This document shows, piece by piece, positions 18,013 to 26,844 of a DNA stretch of 64,000 nucleotides. How positions within the stretch are numbered: position 1 is the first letter of the stretch; every line of letters begins with the position of its first letter. The stretch is from contig NZ_FNTQ01000001.1 in the NCBI RefSeq assembly GCF_900105755.1, positions 1,054,001 to 1,118,000 on the forward strand. The letters are read 5' to 3'. Under the pieces are notes generated by a model. It did not search any database and had not been told where the DNA came from. It was given only the letters and a program-made list of their open reading frames with translations. Both the position numbers and the translations under genes were made by a program. This stretch comes from Streptomyces sp. Ag109_O5-10. Its GTDB lineage: Bacteria; Actinomycetota; Actinomycetes; Streptomycetales; Streptomycetaceae.

Positions 18013-18519
18013 ATGGGCTACGTGAACGAAGCAGCGCTCAAGCGGAAGTTGGGTATCCCGAACTGGCGGAGCCTGTCCAAGGCCAAGGTGCTCAAGTTCG
18101 CGGCAGCGATGCCCGAGATGGCCACCGAGGTGCGGCTCAAGCTCATCGAGCAGTTCCCCGCCTTCAAGGACTTGGGCAAGGCCGACATCGATGCGGTCAC
18201 AGAGGCACACAAGTCCACTCTCGCAGCCAACGAGAACAGTCAGAACCACTTCTACAAGGCTTCGCAGGACCAGCGGGACGCTCTGCAGTCCGACCTCGGT
18301 CGGGACGACCTCAGCTGGGCGCAACGGGAGGCCCTTCACGACCGCCTCGACCAAAACGTGCAGCGGGTAGGCGAGAAGGACAGCGAGAGCAAGCAGTTTC
18401 TGGGGGCGGGGATGAAGGTGGTGGCAGCCGCCGGTGCAGCCGCCCTCGGGCTGGGCGTGGTATTCGTCGGCGGCAAGATCGCTGGAGCGAGCGAAGACGG
18501 TTCCGAGGAATCCCAGTAG
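18013..18519 (+). CDS. Small helical protein with a C-terminal membrane anchor
   Basis: A 168-residue protein starting at ATG 18013, preceded by a GGGA motif. The first 130 residues are charged and helical (AALKRKLGIPNWRSLSKAKV, FAAAMPEMATEVRLKLIEQF, NSQNHFYKASQDQRDALQSD). Residues 135-158 form a glycine-rich hydrophobic segment (AAAGAAALGLGVVFVGGKI) before an acidic tail. No family is recognised. It converges with the 484-residue gene at 18557, with 37 bp between their ends. A tail-anchored helical protein inside a defence-rich element could be a membrane-acting effector or a regulator; this is speculation. Confidence 0.6.
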   Translation: MGYVNEAALKRKLGIPNWRSLSKAKVLKFAAAMPEMATEVRLKLIEQFPAFKDLGKADIDAVTEAHKSTLAANENSQNHFYKASQDQRDALQSDLGRDDLSWAQREALHDRLDQNVQRVGEKDSESKQFLGAGMKVVAAAGAAALGLGVVFVGGKIAGASEDGSEESQ

Positions 18520-18556
18520 GACTGAGGCTGGTCCTCTGGAGTGGACCCACCGCGGG

Positions 18557-20011
18557 TCAGTCGGCGGGTGACTCTGCCTCCGGCATGTCGTGCTCGATTC
18601 CGGCATGCAGGGTGCGGCCGCCCGATGGGATCACCTCGACGAGGCGTTCCTCCTCCGCGCGGGATAGATCCGTGAAGAGTCGGATGGACGTGTTCACGAG
18701 CTCCAGCAGGGGGACACTGCCGCGAGGCGGCTTCACCGAGGCGGTCCGGGTGGAGAAGTTGTACCTCACCGGTACGCCACTTGGCGGTAGGGCTTCGAGA
18801 TTCTTGACCAGGGTTCCTGGTCCGAGGGATTCGCTGAGGTGGCGGAGCCGGTCCCCATGCAAAGCGCCCACCTCTCCTTCGTACGCCACCTTCCCACCAC
18901 CGTTGACCAGTGTGATGGCCTTGAGGCTCAACCCTAGGAGCGGCAGACGATTGCCGACCTCGTCGAGGGCCGGCAGTTCGTACGCCGCTCGTGCCGCCGA
19001 CGATGTCAGGTGCTCGACCTTCTGTGCGAGCGTGAGAACGAAGCCGGGCGCGTCGAAGCTCAGGACTCCCTCGCCCGTAGTCCAGTGCAGGGGGGCTGCG
19101 CCACGGCGAGCGGCGACAGAGGAAGGGGCTACGCCGCAAACCCGGGCGTTCCATGTGCTCAGCGCGGCGCGCATAAGGTGCTGGAGATTGTCGGTGGCGG
19201 TGATCCTGCCGTGTCGCAGCAGATCGGTCAGAGTGATCTCACGGGCGATACGGCTCCAGAAGTTCCCATCAGGGATCTCCTGGCCTTCGAGGAGGTAATC
19301 GAGCGACGACTCGTCCAGTTGCTGCGGATATTTGGGCACGCGTTCGAGTGCGGCTACCGTTGCACCACTAGCGCGCCATAAGGTACCCAAGAAGGCCGTC
19401 AGGCGGCGCGCGATCGGTGGGGACAGCGTGTCCGAGGCAAACGCCAGCGCGTCCTCAGTCCCCTCACGCTCACCGCGGCGGGCTGCCTGCGCGCCGGTCG
19501 TCATGGCACGGGCCAGCCGGGACACGGAGCGCTCGTCAAGGAGGCCCTGGCCCCCTTCAATGACGGTGTTCGCGATCAGACGCCTCAACGCAGCGTCGGC
19601 CGACTCGCCAGCGGTCAGCTCCGCGAAAGCCGCCAAGTCCAAGACCAGGGTGTGGTGGTCGATCGCGAGCGAATCCAGGGCGCGGGCATCGAAGGACGGG
19701 CGGAGAGCGCCGAGCGCCAGAATAATGGGCCGGTCCTGGCGAGCAAGGCGCCTGATGTCGAACCCGAGCTCGTCCGCGTCCGTCGTGCTGCGCAGGTAGA
19801 CGTATCGGTCGCTGAGGTCGTCGTCGTGCGGCCATCGCATGACCAGGTCCGGCATGTGGGTGTGGTTGTAATATCCGGTGCGCCTGGTCCGGATCTGCGG
19901 ATTGATCTGCCGAAGGTGCTGTTCGAGGACTCGTTTGATTTCGGCGAACGAGCGGTACGGGTCGTCCGCCTCGAGTGCCTCCGCGATCGACGATGCGACG
20001 GCGTTCACCAC
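18557..20011 (-). CDS. Hypothetical protein, partner of the PD-(D/E)XK-like gene
   Basis: A 484-residue protein starting at GTG 20011 behind an AAAGGGGG ribosome-binding site. The start overlaps the stop of the upstream nuclease-like gene by a few bases, so the two are translationally coupled. Segments include HTHMPDLVMRWPHDDDLSDR near residue 50, PIILALGALRPSFDARALDS near 95 and a C-terminal beta-rich part (VPVRYNFSTRTASVKPPRGS). No catalytic motif stands out and no family is recognised. Tight coupling suggests the two products act together. After the IS insertion upstream, expression may depend on a promoter within the IS. Confidence 0.62.
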   Translation of the reverse strand: MVNAVASSIAEALEADDPYRSFAEIKRVLEQHLRQINPQIRTRRTGYYNHTHMPDLVMRWPHDDDLSDRYVYLRSTTDADELGFDIRRLARQDRPIILALGALRPSFDARALDSLAIDHHTLVLDLAAFAELTAGESADAALRRLIANTVIEGGQGLLDERSVSRLARAMTTGAQAARRGEREGTEDALAFASDTLSPPIARRLTAFLGTLWRASGATVAALERVPKYPQQLDESSLDYLLEGQEIPDGNFWSRIAREITLTDLLRHGRITATDNLQHLMRAALSTWNARVCGVAPSSVAARRGAAPLHWTTGEGVLSFDAPGFVLTLAQKVEHLTSSAARAAYELPALDEVGNRLPLLGLSLKAITLVNGGGKVAYEGEVGALHGDRLRHLSESLGPGTLVKNLEALPPSGVPVRYNFSTRTASVKPPRGSVPLLELVNTSIRLFTDLSRAEEERLVEVIPSGGRTLHAGIEHDMPEAESPAD

Positions 20012-20687
20012 TCCCCCTTTAGGGTCAGCTCGTGCGCCAGGATGGCCCGCCACTCGGTGAGGGGCAGCAAACCCTCCTGCTTCTCTGACAGGACGATCCG
20101 CCACACACGCTCGGACACGCTCTGGACCGCGTTCGCGTCGATCCTCTTCCTGGCCTCGTCCTCGGAGACGTCACCGAAGATGCGTTGCCGGTGTTGGACG
20201 ACAGCGGACTCGATCCTTTGCGGCTCGTGTAGTTGCGACCAACTGTTCACATTGAAGGGGGCCCAGGTGATCCACATGTAGTGATCACCGAAGAGGTACT
20301 TCTCCTGGTGCGCGACGTAGCACTTGGCGAGGAACTCGACGAAGTGAGTGCCCTGGTCCGCCGGCCCCTGATAGTGCTTGACCTCCGCGCAGAACTGGTC
20401 GCCATGGTACGGGGCGCCCCGCATCGACCCGCCCAGGTCGAAGGAGAAGGTCTGTCCGCCCTCCGGCCAGGCGAGTGTCAGTTTCCTCGCCCAGGCGTCC
20501 GAGTCCGTGTTCGCGAAGGCCCCACAAATCCGCATCGTGCCCTCGAGGTAGAGCTTGGCTCTCTTCGCTCCCGAGATTCCCTTTAAGACACCGTTTCCTT
20601 TGGCCGTAGTCACGCCAGGGTGCGGGTTCATGGTGGCAGTACGGTGGGGCCGCCCTGATCCACTATGTCTGCGAGGTTGGTCCGATC

Positions 20688-21224
20688 ATGCACGGAGACT
20701 TGGACAGCACGTCGGCGCGGGCGCTGGCATGCTCGACTGGACTGCGGATCGGAGGGGCCCTGTACATCCTCGCTGAGCGGGCTGGACTCGCTGACCCGTA
20801 CTACCTTGCCGATGCAGGTCTACGGGCCGGTCTGCGGGGCGCACCAGGTCGGACGCTCGATCAGGATGTACTGCAACATGCTCGGTCCGGCCTGGATGCT
20901 GCTCAGAGCAGCTACTCGGTGGACCGTGCCGCACCATTCACCCAGGCCGGCTTCATGCTGATGGGGCGAATCTTGCAGGCGCTTGAGCAACCTGATGAGC
21001 ATTACGGTTTGCCAGAGATCCACTCCCTTGCTCGAAGCACCGCAGCCCTGTGGCCGGGTTCGATCGGCCTTGAGATTGACCCTGGCGGCAGCCTGATGTC
21101 CTACGAACGGGCCTGTCAGATCGACGCTCAGCGAGAGTTGGAGGCTGGCGGCCTTGATAGGCTTCGTCAGGTTCTGGGCGCGCAGGAGCTGGGCTATCGC
21201 CGTCTGGCCAGAGCCCTCGCCTAG
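20688..21224 (+). CDS. Passenger protein inside the IS5-type element, copy 2
   Basis: The same 178-residue protein as in copy 1 (for example LRIGGALYILAERAGLADPY and the HSLARSTAALWPGSIGLEID region), on the strand opposite the transposase and converging on its stop. Its function is unknown. Exact preservation in both copies indicates that it belongs to the unit that moves. Confidence 0.65.
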   Translation: MHGDLDSTSARALACSTGLRIGGALYILAERAGLADPYYLADAGLRAGLRGAPGRTLDQDVLQHARSGLDAAQSSYSVDRAAPFTQAGFMLMGRILQALEQPDEHYGLPEIHSLARSTAALWPGSIGLEIDPGGSLMSYERACQIDAQRELEAGGLDRLRQVLGAQELGYRRLARALA

Positions 21225-22041
21225 GCGGCCGGCGAGCGTGCCAGCCTGCGGTGGCTGATCAAGGCAGCGGCGATGCCTACGAAGGCCAGGAAGTGCTCGG
21301 CCTTGCGCTCGTAGCGACGGTGTAGGCGGCGGCATCCGGCCAGCCAGGACACCGTGCGCTCGACCACCCAGCGGTGTCGACCGAGCCTGTGTGAGGACTC
21401 AATCCCTTTGCGGGCGATGCGGTGACGAATGCCCCGCTGTCGGAGCCATTTGCGCAGGTGGTCGTAGTCGTATCCCTTGTCGGCATGCAGTTTCGCCGGC
21501 CGTCGTCGACGTGGTCCGCGCCGGGAGCGAATCGGCGGGATGCCACACACGAGCGGCTTGAGTCCAAGGCTGTCGTGGGTGTTGGCGGCGGAGATGCCCA
21601 GCGACAGGGGCAGGCCGTTGCGGTCGGTGATCAGGTGGATTTTCGATCCGCTCTTGCCACGGTCGGTCGGATTCGGTCCAGTCAGTAGCCCCCTTTTGAC
21701 GCCCTCAGGCTGACGGAGTCGATCGCGCACCGCGACCAGTCCAGGTCGCCTCGGGCACCGAGCTCGTCGAGGAGGACGCGATGCAGTCGGGCCCAGACGC
21801 GCCCCCGACTCCATTGGGCAAAGCGACGGTAGACGGTAGGCCATGCAGGGCCGAAGACCGGCGGCAGTTGCCGCCACGTACAGCCTGAATTGGCTACGAA
21901 GATGATGGCGGCCAGCGTTTCGCGGTCACCCGCCCGACGCCGTCCACCGCCCTGCGGACGCTTGATCTCCATGGGTGGCACCACTCGCCGGAACAGCACC
22001 CACAAGTCATCCGGAACCAGCCGCTCAACCAGGTCTGTCAC
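21221..22041 (-). CDS. IS5-family transposase of copy 2, two frames
   Basis: The N-terminal frame is 22041-21682 and the C-terminal frame ends at 21221, joined by a -1 shift at the A4G5 run near 21690-21698. Motifs are as in copy 1: AIDSVSLRA, TGPNPTDRGKSG, LHADKGYDYD and RHRWVVERTVSWL. Conservation of the two-frame layout in both copies supports programmed frameshifting. Confidence 0.88.
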
Positions 22042-22326
22042 AAATCACCCAACGACCCAGCAGCACCAAAGGAAACGGTGTCTAAGTGGGCGTCCTCTCC
22101 TACCACGGTGAGAGTCTAAGCGCCGCGGAGGGGCGGCGGCTGATGGCCGCACTAGCGAGCGGTCCCTGATTCAGAGCAAGGGAGTGCTGTGCAGACAACC
22201 TGGCGGTGCCGCGAAGGAGCGGAGCGGACCACAGGATCCAGGCAGGCAGGGCGACAGCCTCTGTTCAGGCGGCAAATGACCGCACCAGAGCGCCGCACGT
22301 GTGTTGTGCTCCTTCTCCCTGAGTCG

Positions 22327-22779
22327 TCAGGCGACGATCACACAGACGAGAAGGAGGGATAGCCCATACAGGGCTATCGCGAGGTGCAGCCCTACCCACA
22401 GGCGGTGAAGCCGAATGCGGTGCAGCCGGGGAAACTCGCGGTAGTGCGCCGCGCGTGCCCGGGCGAGCCCCTCATCGGACCCCAGCACGCCCCGGGCCGC
22501 CAGGTCTTGGGTCAACGCCCGCGCCTGGGCGAGGTGGTAGGAGGCCCGCTCGTAGTACTTGGCCACCGCCACAGCCCCGTAGACTCCAGTCGTCGCGACG
22601 AAGAGGCACAAAGGCAGGACGTTCAGCGTGAACTTCTGCTGGACGATCAGACCGCTCAGGGCTGCCGTGACGATGAGCAGGAGGTTCGTCAATGTGGAGC
22701 GCTGGGTCTCACACTGCCGCAGTTGCTCGCGGTGCTCCTTCCAATAGGCGCGTATCGCCTCTTCCGATGTCTCGGCCAT
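22327..22779 (-). CDS. Small membrane protein, divergent from the DUF4062 gene
   Basis: A 150-residue protein with about three transmembrane segments: LTNLLLIVTAALSGLIVQ and VLPLCLFVATTGVYGAVAV, a charged helical loop, then LWVGLHLAIALYGLSLLLVC at the end. The N-terminus is a charged helix (EEAIRAYWKEHREQLRQCET). The layout resembles small membrane proteins of the RipA/SLATT type found beside sensors in defence islands, but that is a resemblance only. It is divergent from the DUF4062 gene at 22858, with 78 bp between starts, so both probably share a control region. ATG 22779 was chosen over TTG 22782. Confidence 0.62.
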   Translation of the reverse strand: MAETSEEAIRAYWKEHREQLRQCETQRSTLTNLLLIVTAALSGLIVQQKFTLNVLPLCLFVATTGVYGAVAVAKYYERASYHLAQARALTQDLAARGVLGSDEGLARARAAHYREFPRLHRIRLHRLWVGLHLAIALYGLSLLLVCVIVA

Positions 22780-22857
22780 CAAACCCCCAGTTGAATGCTG
22801 GCACCAGCCACCCGGTTCACCTCACAGCAGAACCCTCAGCAGTGGAGACACCGTAAC

Positions 22858-23982
22858 GTGAGGATCTTCATCAGCAGTGCCCGCAAGGGTCTGGAGGAGG
22901 AGCGCGACGCCCTTGACGGGCTGGTCCGCGCTCTCGGTCACACCCCGGTCCGGTTCGAGGACTTCTCAGCTCAGACCACGCCGAGCCGGGAAGCCTGCCT
23001 GAAAGCTCTGTCGACCGCCGACGCGTGCCTCTTCCTCCTAGGCCCGAACTACGGCCACGTGTTCCCCGAGACAGGGCAGTCAGCCACCCATGACGAGTGG
23101 GTAGCAGCCCAGCAAGCAGGTCTGCCCCGCCTCGTCTATCGCAAGCTGAACGTGACCTTCGAGCCCAGTCAGCACGAGTTCGTACGCGTAGTGGAGGCGT
23201 ACGCCACCGGAGTATTCCGCGACAGCTTCCGCACGGCCGCAGACCTGCTCCCTAAGGTCGCCGGGAAGATCCGGGAGCTGGAGTCGGGCCCGTCCCCCCT
23301 GGCCTTCGCCAAGCTGACCCAGCCACCCGCCCTGCACTGGACCCTCGAGGAGGGTACAGGCGGCCTGCAGACCGCTGGCGTGACCACCCTTCTGGAACTG
23401 CACGTCCTACCACTGGACTCTGCTGGCTACTCGGCCAGGGAACTGGAGGCGCTCGGCCACTCGCTGCCGGGCCGTGTGCGCCTCACCGGTATGGTCGAGG
23501 ACGATGTCCCCCTCAGCTCTTCCCGACCGCAGGACCATATGGCCGTCTCCGTCCCGGCCAGCCGCCCCCGTTCGTGGGACACGCCCCGTCCGGGCCAGCT
23601 CGTAGAGGTCCGCCTGTACAAGACGGGCCAGCTCTCCACCCGGGCCCTGCTTCCCCAGGACAGTATGGGGCCGATCCTCGATCCCAATGCCCTGCCCAAG
23701 CAGATCGCCGAACTGCTCAAGTTCACTGGCTCGTTGGACATCATCAGGCAGGACCGCATCGTGGTGGCTGCCGGCGTGTCGGAGCCCGCTATGACCAGCA
23801 TCGATACCTTCGACCCACGTCAGTCACGGCGCACAGCCAGTCTCGCTGGCTTCGGCCGGCCATTCGCCCTGCGTACCGAACCCGACGAGTCCGTCACCCT
23901 GGCGGCCCTGCAGGCCGGAGCCGATGAAGTCGCCGAACATCTCGCGCGGGCACTGATCGCGCGCCACCCCTCCGCTGCCTGA
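22858..23982 (+). CDS. DUF4062-domain protein
   Basis: A 374-residue protein whose first 110 residues fit DUF4062, a TIR-like/Rossmann fold found at the start of many signalling and NTPase proteins. The opening VRIFISSARKGLEEERDALD, PVRFEDFSAQTTPSREACLK and ADACLFLLGPNYGHVFPETG segments are characteristic, and THDEWVAAQQAGLPRLVY follows. The C-terminal 250 residues (GVTTLLELHVLPLDSAGYSA and later) are unrecognised and lack a visible NTPase motif. The GTG start at 22858 begins right at the conserved beta strand and has a GGAGA site upstream. Pairing with a small membrane protein suggests a sensor/effector pair, which is inference. Confidence 0.75.
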   Translation: MRIFISSARKGLEEERDALDGLVRALGHTPVRFEDFSAQTTPSREACLKALSTADACLFLLGPNYGHVFPETGQSATHDEWVAAQQAGLPRLVYRKLNVTFEPSQHEFVRVVEAYATGVFRDSFRTAADLLPKVAGKIRELESGPSPLAFAKLTQPPALHWTLEEGTGGLQTAGVTTLLELHVLPLDSAGYSARELEALGHSLPGRVRLTGMVEDDVPLSSSRPQDHMAVSVPASRPRSWDTPRPGQLVEVRLYKTGQLSTRALLPQDSMGPILDPNALPKQIAELLKFTGSLDIIRQDRIVVAAGVSEPAMTSIDTFDPRQSRRTASLAGFGRPFALRTEPDESVTLAALQAGADEVAEHLARALIARHPSAA

Positions 23983-24370
23983 GGCCGTTTCGAGCAAGCG
24001 GGCACGGCCGCCGCCTGCTCTCGTTTGACGCTTGAAAAGGTCCGAAGCGGCTTGGCGATCGACGCCCTCTTCTGCCAGCGACTGAAGCGGACGGTCGACC
24101 TACTGAGCACACCACCCTGACCGGACCGTCCAGACGAGTTCCACCGCGTGAATCATGTACCGGCCGGAAGAGTGCAGGTCGAACGCCAGTGTCACCTCGT
24201 GTCTCCGGGGCCGCACGGTCCAATCGCGCCCCAACCTCGACACTGGTGCCCGAGTCGAAGGCGCGGACCGGCCTCCGTACACGTCGCGCCTCTGTTGGCA
24301 GGGCGTGATCAGACGCGATAGCCTGCCGGGCTGCCTTGTTGCGGAAGGCGGCAGAAGGGAGGGGAGCCCC
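23983..24370. other. Intergenic stretch before the methylase-like operon
   Basis: No gene is supported. A minus-strand fragment near 24110-24240 (RPRRHEVTLAFDLHSSGRYM) looks weakly coding but has no start context. The promoter of the downstream operon should lie in the right half; no convincing -35/-10 pair was identified. Confidence 0.4.
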
Positions 24371-25678
24371 ATGCCGAATCACAGGTCCGACATCGCCGAG
24401 GTTCGTGCCGCGATGCGTGCCGTCGGCTACACGATTCTGCAGGTCGAGCCGCGGCTTGAAAACTTGTCGAACTTTCGGCCGGATGTATTGGCGTGGGCGT
24501 CGAATGCCGACGGGGAACTCGTGCCGTGGGCCGTTGTCGAGTGCAAGACCAAGAAGCTCCGGCAGCCCGAGCTCGTCCTTCCCTCCCTGGCGGGCAGCCG
24601 GGACCTGCTGGGTACGCTCGAGCACTACGCGGTGATCAATGGGCAGTGGTTCAAGGCCGACCGTGGTGTCCGGTCCTTGCAGCCGGTCGACGGCCCAACT
24701 CCGCCCGAGCACGGCTCGCAAGGCTTGGTCACCGACAGGTCGCTGGCTACATCCCTCCTGGTGCAACGTCTGTGGTTCGAGGCGGACCGTCTCCGCAACT
24801 CCGGGGTCTCAGCCGACCGGTACTTTCCTTCCGGGGACGTCCTGACGTCTTCCCGAAATGGGAGGCCGGGTATCGAACTGCCCGACGGTGGGTTCGTGCC
24901 GGTTCGGGCAGACGTACTCTGGCGCGCGAAGCGGGACGCGTTGACCGAGTTCGCCTCTCGTGGCAGGCACCGAGAGTTCAGCTCACCCCGAGTGGTTGCC
25001 TCCGCCGTTTCGGCGCTGGTTGAGAAGCATCTGGCTGGCACCGTCTTGGATCCGTTCTGCGGAACCGGATCGTTCCTCTGGACGGCCTTGGACCGTGCTG
25101 CGGAGCAAGGCGTCGCGGCGGAGTTCATCGGCTACGAGTTCGACGCACAGCTCGCCGAACTCGCGGCAGGGATCGGTCGGGACGCGCCGAGGCACGTGGT
25201 GATCGAGAAGGGCGACTCCTTCCAGAGGGACCTCGCGGATGCCGACGTCGTTGTCACGGCGCCGCCTGTCGGTCTCTCCCTGGCCGACCGCCACCTTCTC
25301 CTGGACGGATCGACCACGTCCGACGGCAATGTCGCAGCGCTGGACAAGTGTGTGCGGGCGCTGAAGCCCGGAGGACGCGCTGTCCTGCATATCGCTCACT
25401 CGTTCACCTTCGCGGACCGGTACGCGGCGTACAGGAGGTTCCTGGCCGAGAACTTCCACGTAGCCGCTCTTATCGGTCTTCCGGCAGGAGCGATCACAGG
25501 CACCGGTGTCCGTTCCGTTCTCGTCGTCATCGACCGCACTGAGCCCGCGGAGACGCTGGTCGCCCATCTCGGTGAGGACTGGGAGACGCAACTCGGCCCG
25601 GAAGGTCCCGGGCTGAATGCCGTCCTGGAGTTCGTCGACGCAGAAGACGACCGGCCACGTACCGCAGGACGGTCATGA
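24371..25678 (+). CDS. N6-methylase-like protein with N-terminal nuclease-like domain
   Basis: A 435-residue protein. The first 110 residues resemble the type I restriction R-subunit nuclease domain: NFRPDVLAWAS, then WAVVECKTKKLRQPE, giving D...ExK. The second part is an HsdM-like methyltransferase: GTVLDPFCGTGSFLWTA (SAM motif I, near residue 224), FIGYEFDAQLAELA, LKPGGRAVLHIAHSF, and a C-terminal ALIGLPAGAITGTGVRSVLV typical of HsdM. The catalytic motif IV position reads TAPPVG instead of NPPY/NPPF, losing the asparagine and the aromatic residue, so methylation is doubtful. ATG 24371 follows GGGAGGGGAG. Its stop overlaps the next start (ATGA), showing an operon. Confidence 0.82.
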   Translation: MPNHRSDIAEVRAAMRAVGYTILQVEPRLENLSNFRPDVLAWASNADGELVPWAVVECKTKKLRQPELVLPSLAGSRDLLGTLEHYAVINGQWFKADRGVRSLQPVDGPTPPEHGSQGLVTDRSLATSLLVQRLWFEADRLRNSGVSADRYFPSGDVLTSSRNGRPGIELPDGGFVPVRADVLWRAKRDALTEFASRGRHREFSSPRVVASAVSALVEKHLAGTVLDPFCGTGSFLWTALDRAAEQGVAAEFIGYEFDAQLAELAAGIGRDAPRHVVIEKGDSFQRDLADADVVVTAPPVGLSLADRHLLLDGSTTSDGNVAALDKCVRALKPGGRAVLHIAHSFTFADRYAAYRRFLAENFHVAALIGLPAGAITGTGVRSVLVVIDRTEPAETLVAHLGEDWETQLGPEGPGLNAVLEFVDAEDDRPRTAGRS

Positions 25679-26844
25679 GCAGCTTCTTGACAGTTGATCT
25701 GCGGGGCGAGGCCGACTGGGATCCAGGACGCCTGGTTGGTTCCACCTTCGCTTGGCCGACAGCGGCGCCGGTGGTCCCATTGCGTGCACTCGTTACCAGT
25801 GTCCGACCGGGGAGTGTCGCGACCGCTGGTTCCCCAGTCATCACGCCCGCCGCCCTGGTGGCGCGGACCGGGGCGATTCGGCGGCGGAGCACCAAGTACC
25901 AGGGCAAGGCATTCACCGTCGGAACGCGCGGCCTTCGGCGTGGTGATGTCCTGGTGCCGCCCTCGCCGTCCGGGCCGGCCGTTCTTGTCGACGACCGGCT
26001 GAACGGTGCGCTCCTCTCATCCCGGTTCACAGCCCTCCGGCCTCTCGATCCGGTGTTTTCCCGGTGGATCTGGGCCGTGTTGAACTCGCGGGCGGGACAG
26101 GCCCGTCGGGCGTCGCTGGCCACAGGTACCACTATGGCGTCCGTGAAGACGCCGGATCTGCTGGAGATGGGCGTGCCCCTGCCGCCCCTTGTGGAGGTCC
26201 AGCGGCTCGACAGAGTGCTGGCTTCGATCGAGGCGGGAACGCATCGCGAGGAGGAGCCGTCGGAGTCGACGTGGTGGGTCACGGCTGACCTTCGGCTCCG
26301 GGACGACTGGGGGATCATGCTCGCCACTCCTCGTCCCGAGCTCCTGGAGGACGGCGAACCGCTCGGTTCCTTCGTACGGGAGATGAAGCCGTCCCGCTCA
26401 ACCCGCGGCTTCGACGTGCCGACGGAACTGCCGGGCACGCTTCCGGTCGTGGACGTGAGTGTCCTCGGGGGCCGTCCGACCCGGCGATGGGCCGCGCCGC
26501 AGTCCACCACCGTCACCCTCATCGCCCCGGGCGACCTCCTCATCGCCCGCGTGGGCGAGTACTCGTACGCCACCGTCGCGCAACGCCCGGCCGTCGCGGA
26601 TCCGGGCGTCTTCGTCCTCCGGCTGCATGACCAGTCACAAGGACCTGCGCTCGCGCACTTCCTGAACGGGCGCGAGGGGCAGACCAGGAGGCGCATGTTC
26701 TTGCGGGGCGTGACGGTTCCGTCCTTGCGGAGGACGGATATCGAGAGATTCCCGATCCCAGCAGAAGCCCTCGAGTTCGAAGGAAACGTCGAGCCGGACG
26801 TGGGGTTGGCGGACCAATTGGAGCACGTCTTGTGGACCGCATGA
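25675..26844 (+). CDS. Type I specificity-subunit-like (HsdS-like) protein
   Basis: A 389-residue protein overlapping the methylase-like gene by 4 bp. It has two target-recognition-like halves. The first runs from VVPLRALVTSVRPGSVA to SVKTPDLLEMGVPLPPLVEV, the usual end of a recognition domain. The second runs from EPLGSFVREMKPSRS to GVTVPSLRRTDIERFPIPAE. The repeated T-x-x-L/I-x-x-x-x-P pattern at each end is characteristic of HsdS. The usual long coiled coils joining the halves are short. It would direct the complex to DNA. With the upstream motif degenerate, it may supply recognition without modification. Confidence 0.78.
   Translation: MSSFLTVDLRGEADWDPGRLVGSTFAWPTAAPVVPLRALVTSVRPGSVATAGSPVITPAALVARTGAIRRRSTKYQGKAFTVGTRGLRRGDVLVPPSPSGPAVLVDDRLNGALLSSRFTALRPLDPVFSRWIWAVLNSRAGQARRASLATGTTMASVKTPDLLEMGVPLPPLVEVQRLDRVLASIEAGTHREEEPSESTWWVTADLRLRDDWGIMLATPRPELLEDGEPLGSFVREMKPSRSTRGFDVPTELPGTLPVVDVSVLGGRPTRRWAAPQSTTVTLIAPGDLLIARVGEYSYATVAQRPAVADPGVFVLRLHDQSQGPALAHFLNGREGQTRRRMFLRGVTVPSLRRTDIERFPIPAEALEFEGNVEPDVGLADQLEHVLWTA

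Larger units (their letters stand above)
20587..22082 (-). mobile_element. IS5-family insertion sequence with passenger gene, copy 2
   Basis: This copy is 1496 bp, the same length, ends and gene content as 5009-6504 but inverted, and again flanked by TAA (20584-20586 and 22083-22085). All translated products match those of copy 1. The two inverted copies bracket about 14 kb, which could invert by homologous recombination. Confidence 0.92.
20005..22106 (-). pseudogene. PD-(D/E)XK nuclease-like gene interrupted by IS5 copy 2
   Basis: The coding sequence lies in 20005-20586 and continues, once the IS and one TAA repeat are removed, at 22086-22106 with a GTG start (VVGEDAHLKG). The intact product would be about 200 residues. 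FSFDLGGSMRG followed by DQFCAEVKHYQG gives the D...ExK spacing of PD-(D/E)XK nucleases, and FVEFLAKCYVAHQEKYLFGD follows. The IS entered at codon 8, a TTA leucine codon, which removes the native start. An in-frame ATG at 20631, inside the IS end, could still permit a version with a substitute N-terminus. Its 3' end overlaps the next gene. Confidence 0.68.

Noticed and set aside
24371-26844. Ordinary type I restriction-modification system
   Set aside because: No HsdR with helicase motifs is present, the methylase motif IV is degenerate, and the third gene is HEPN-like.
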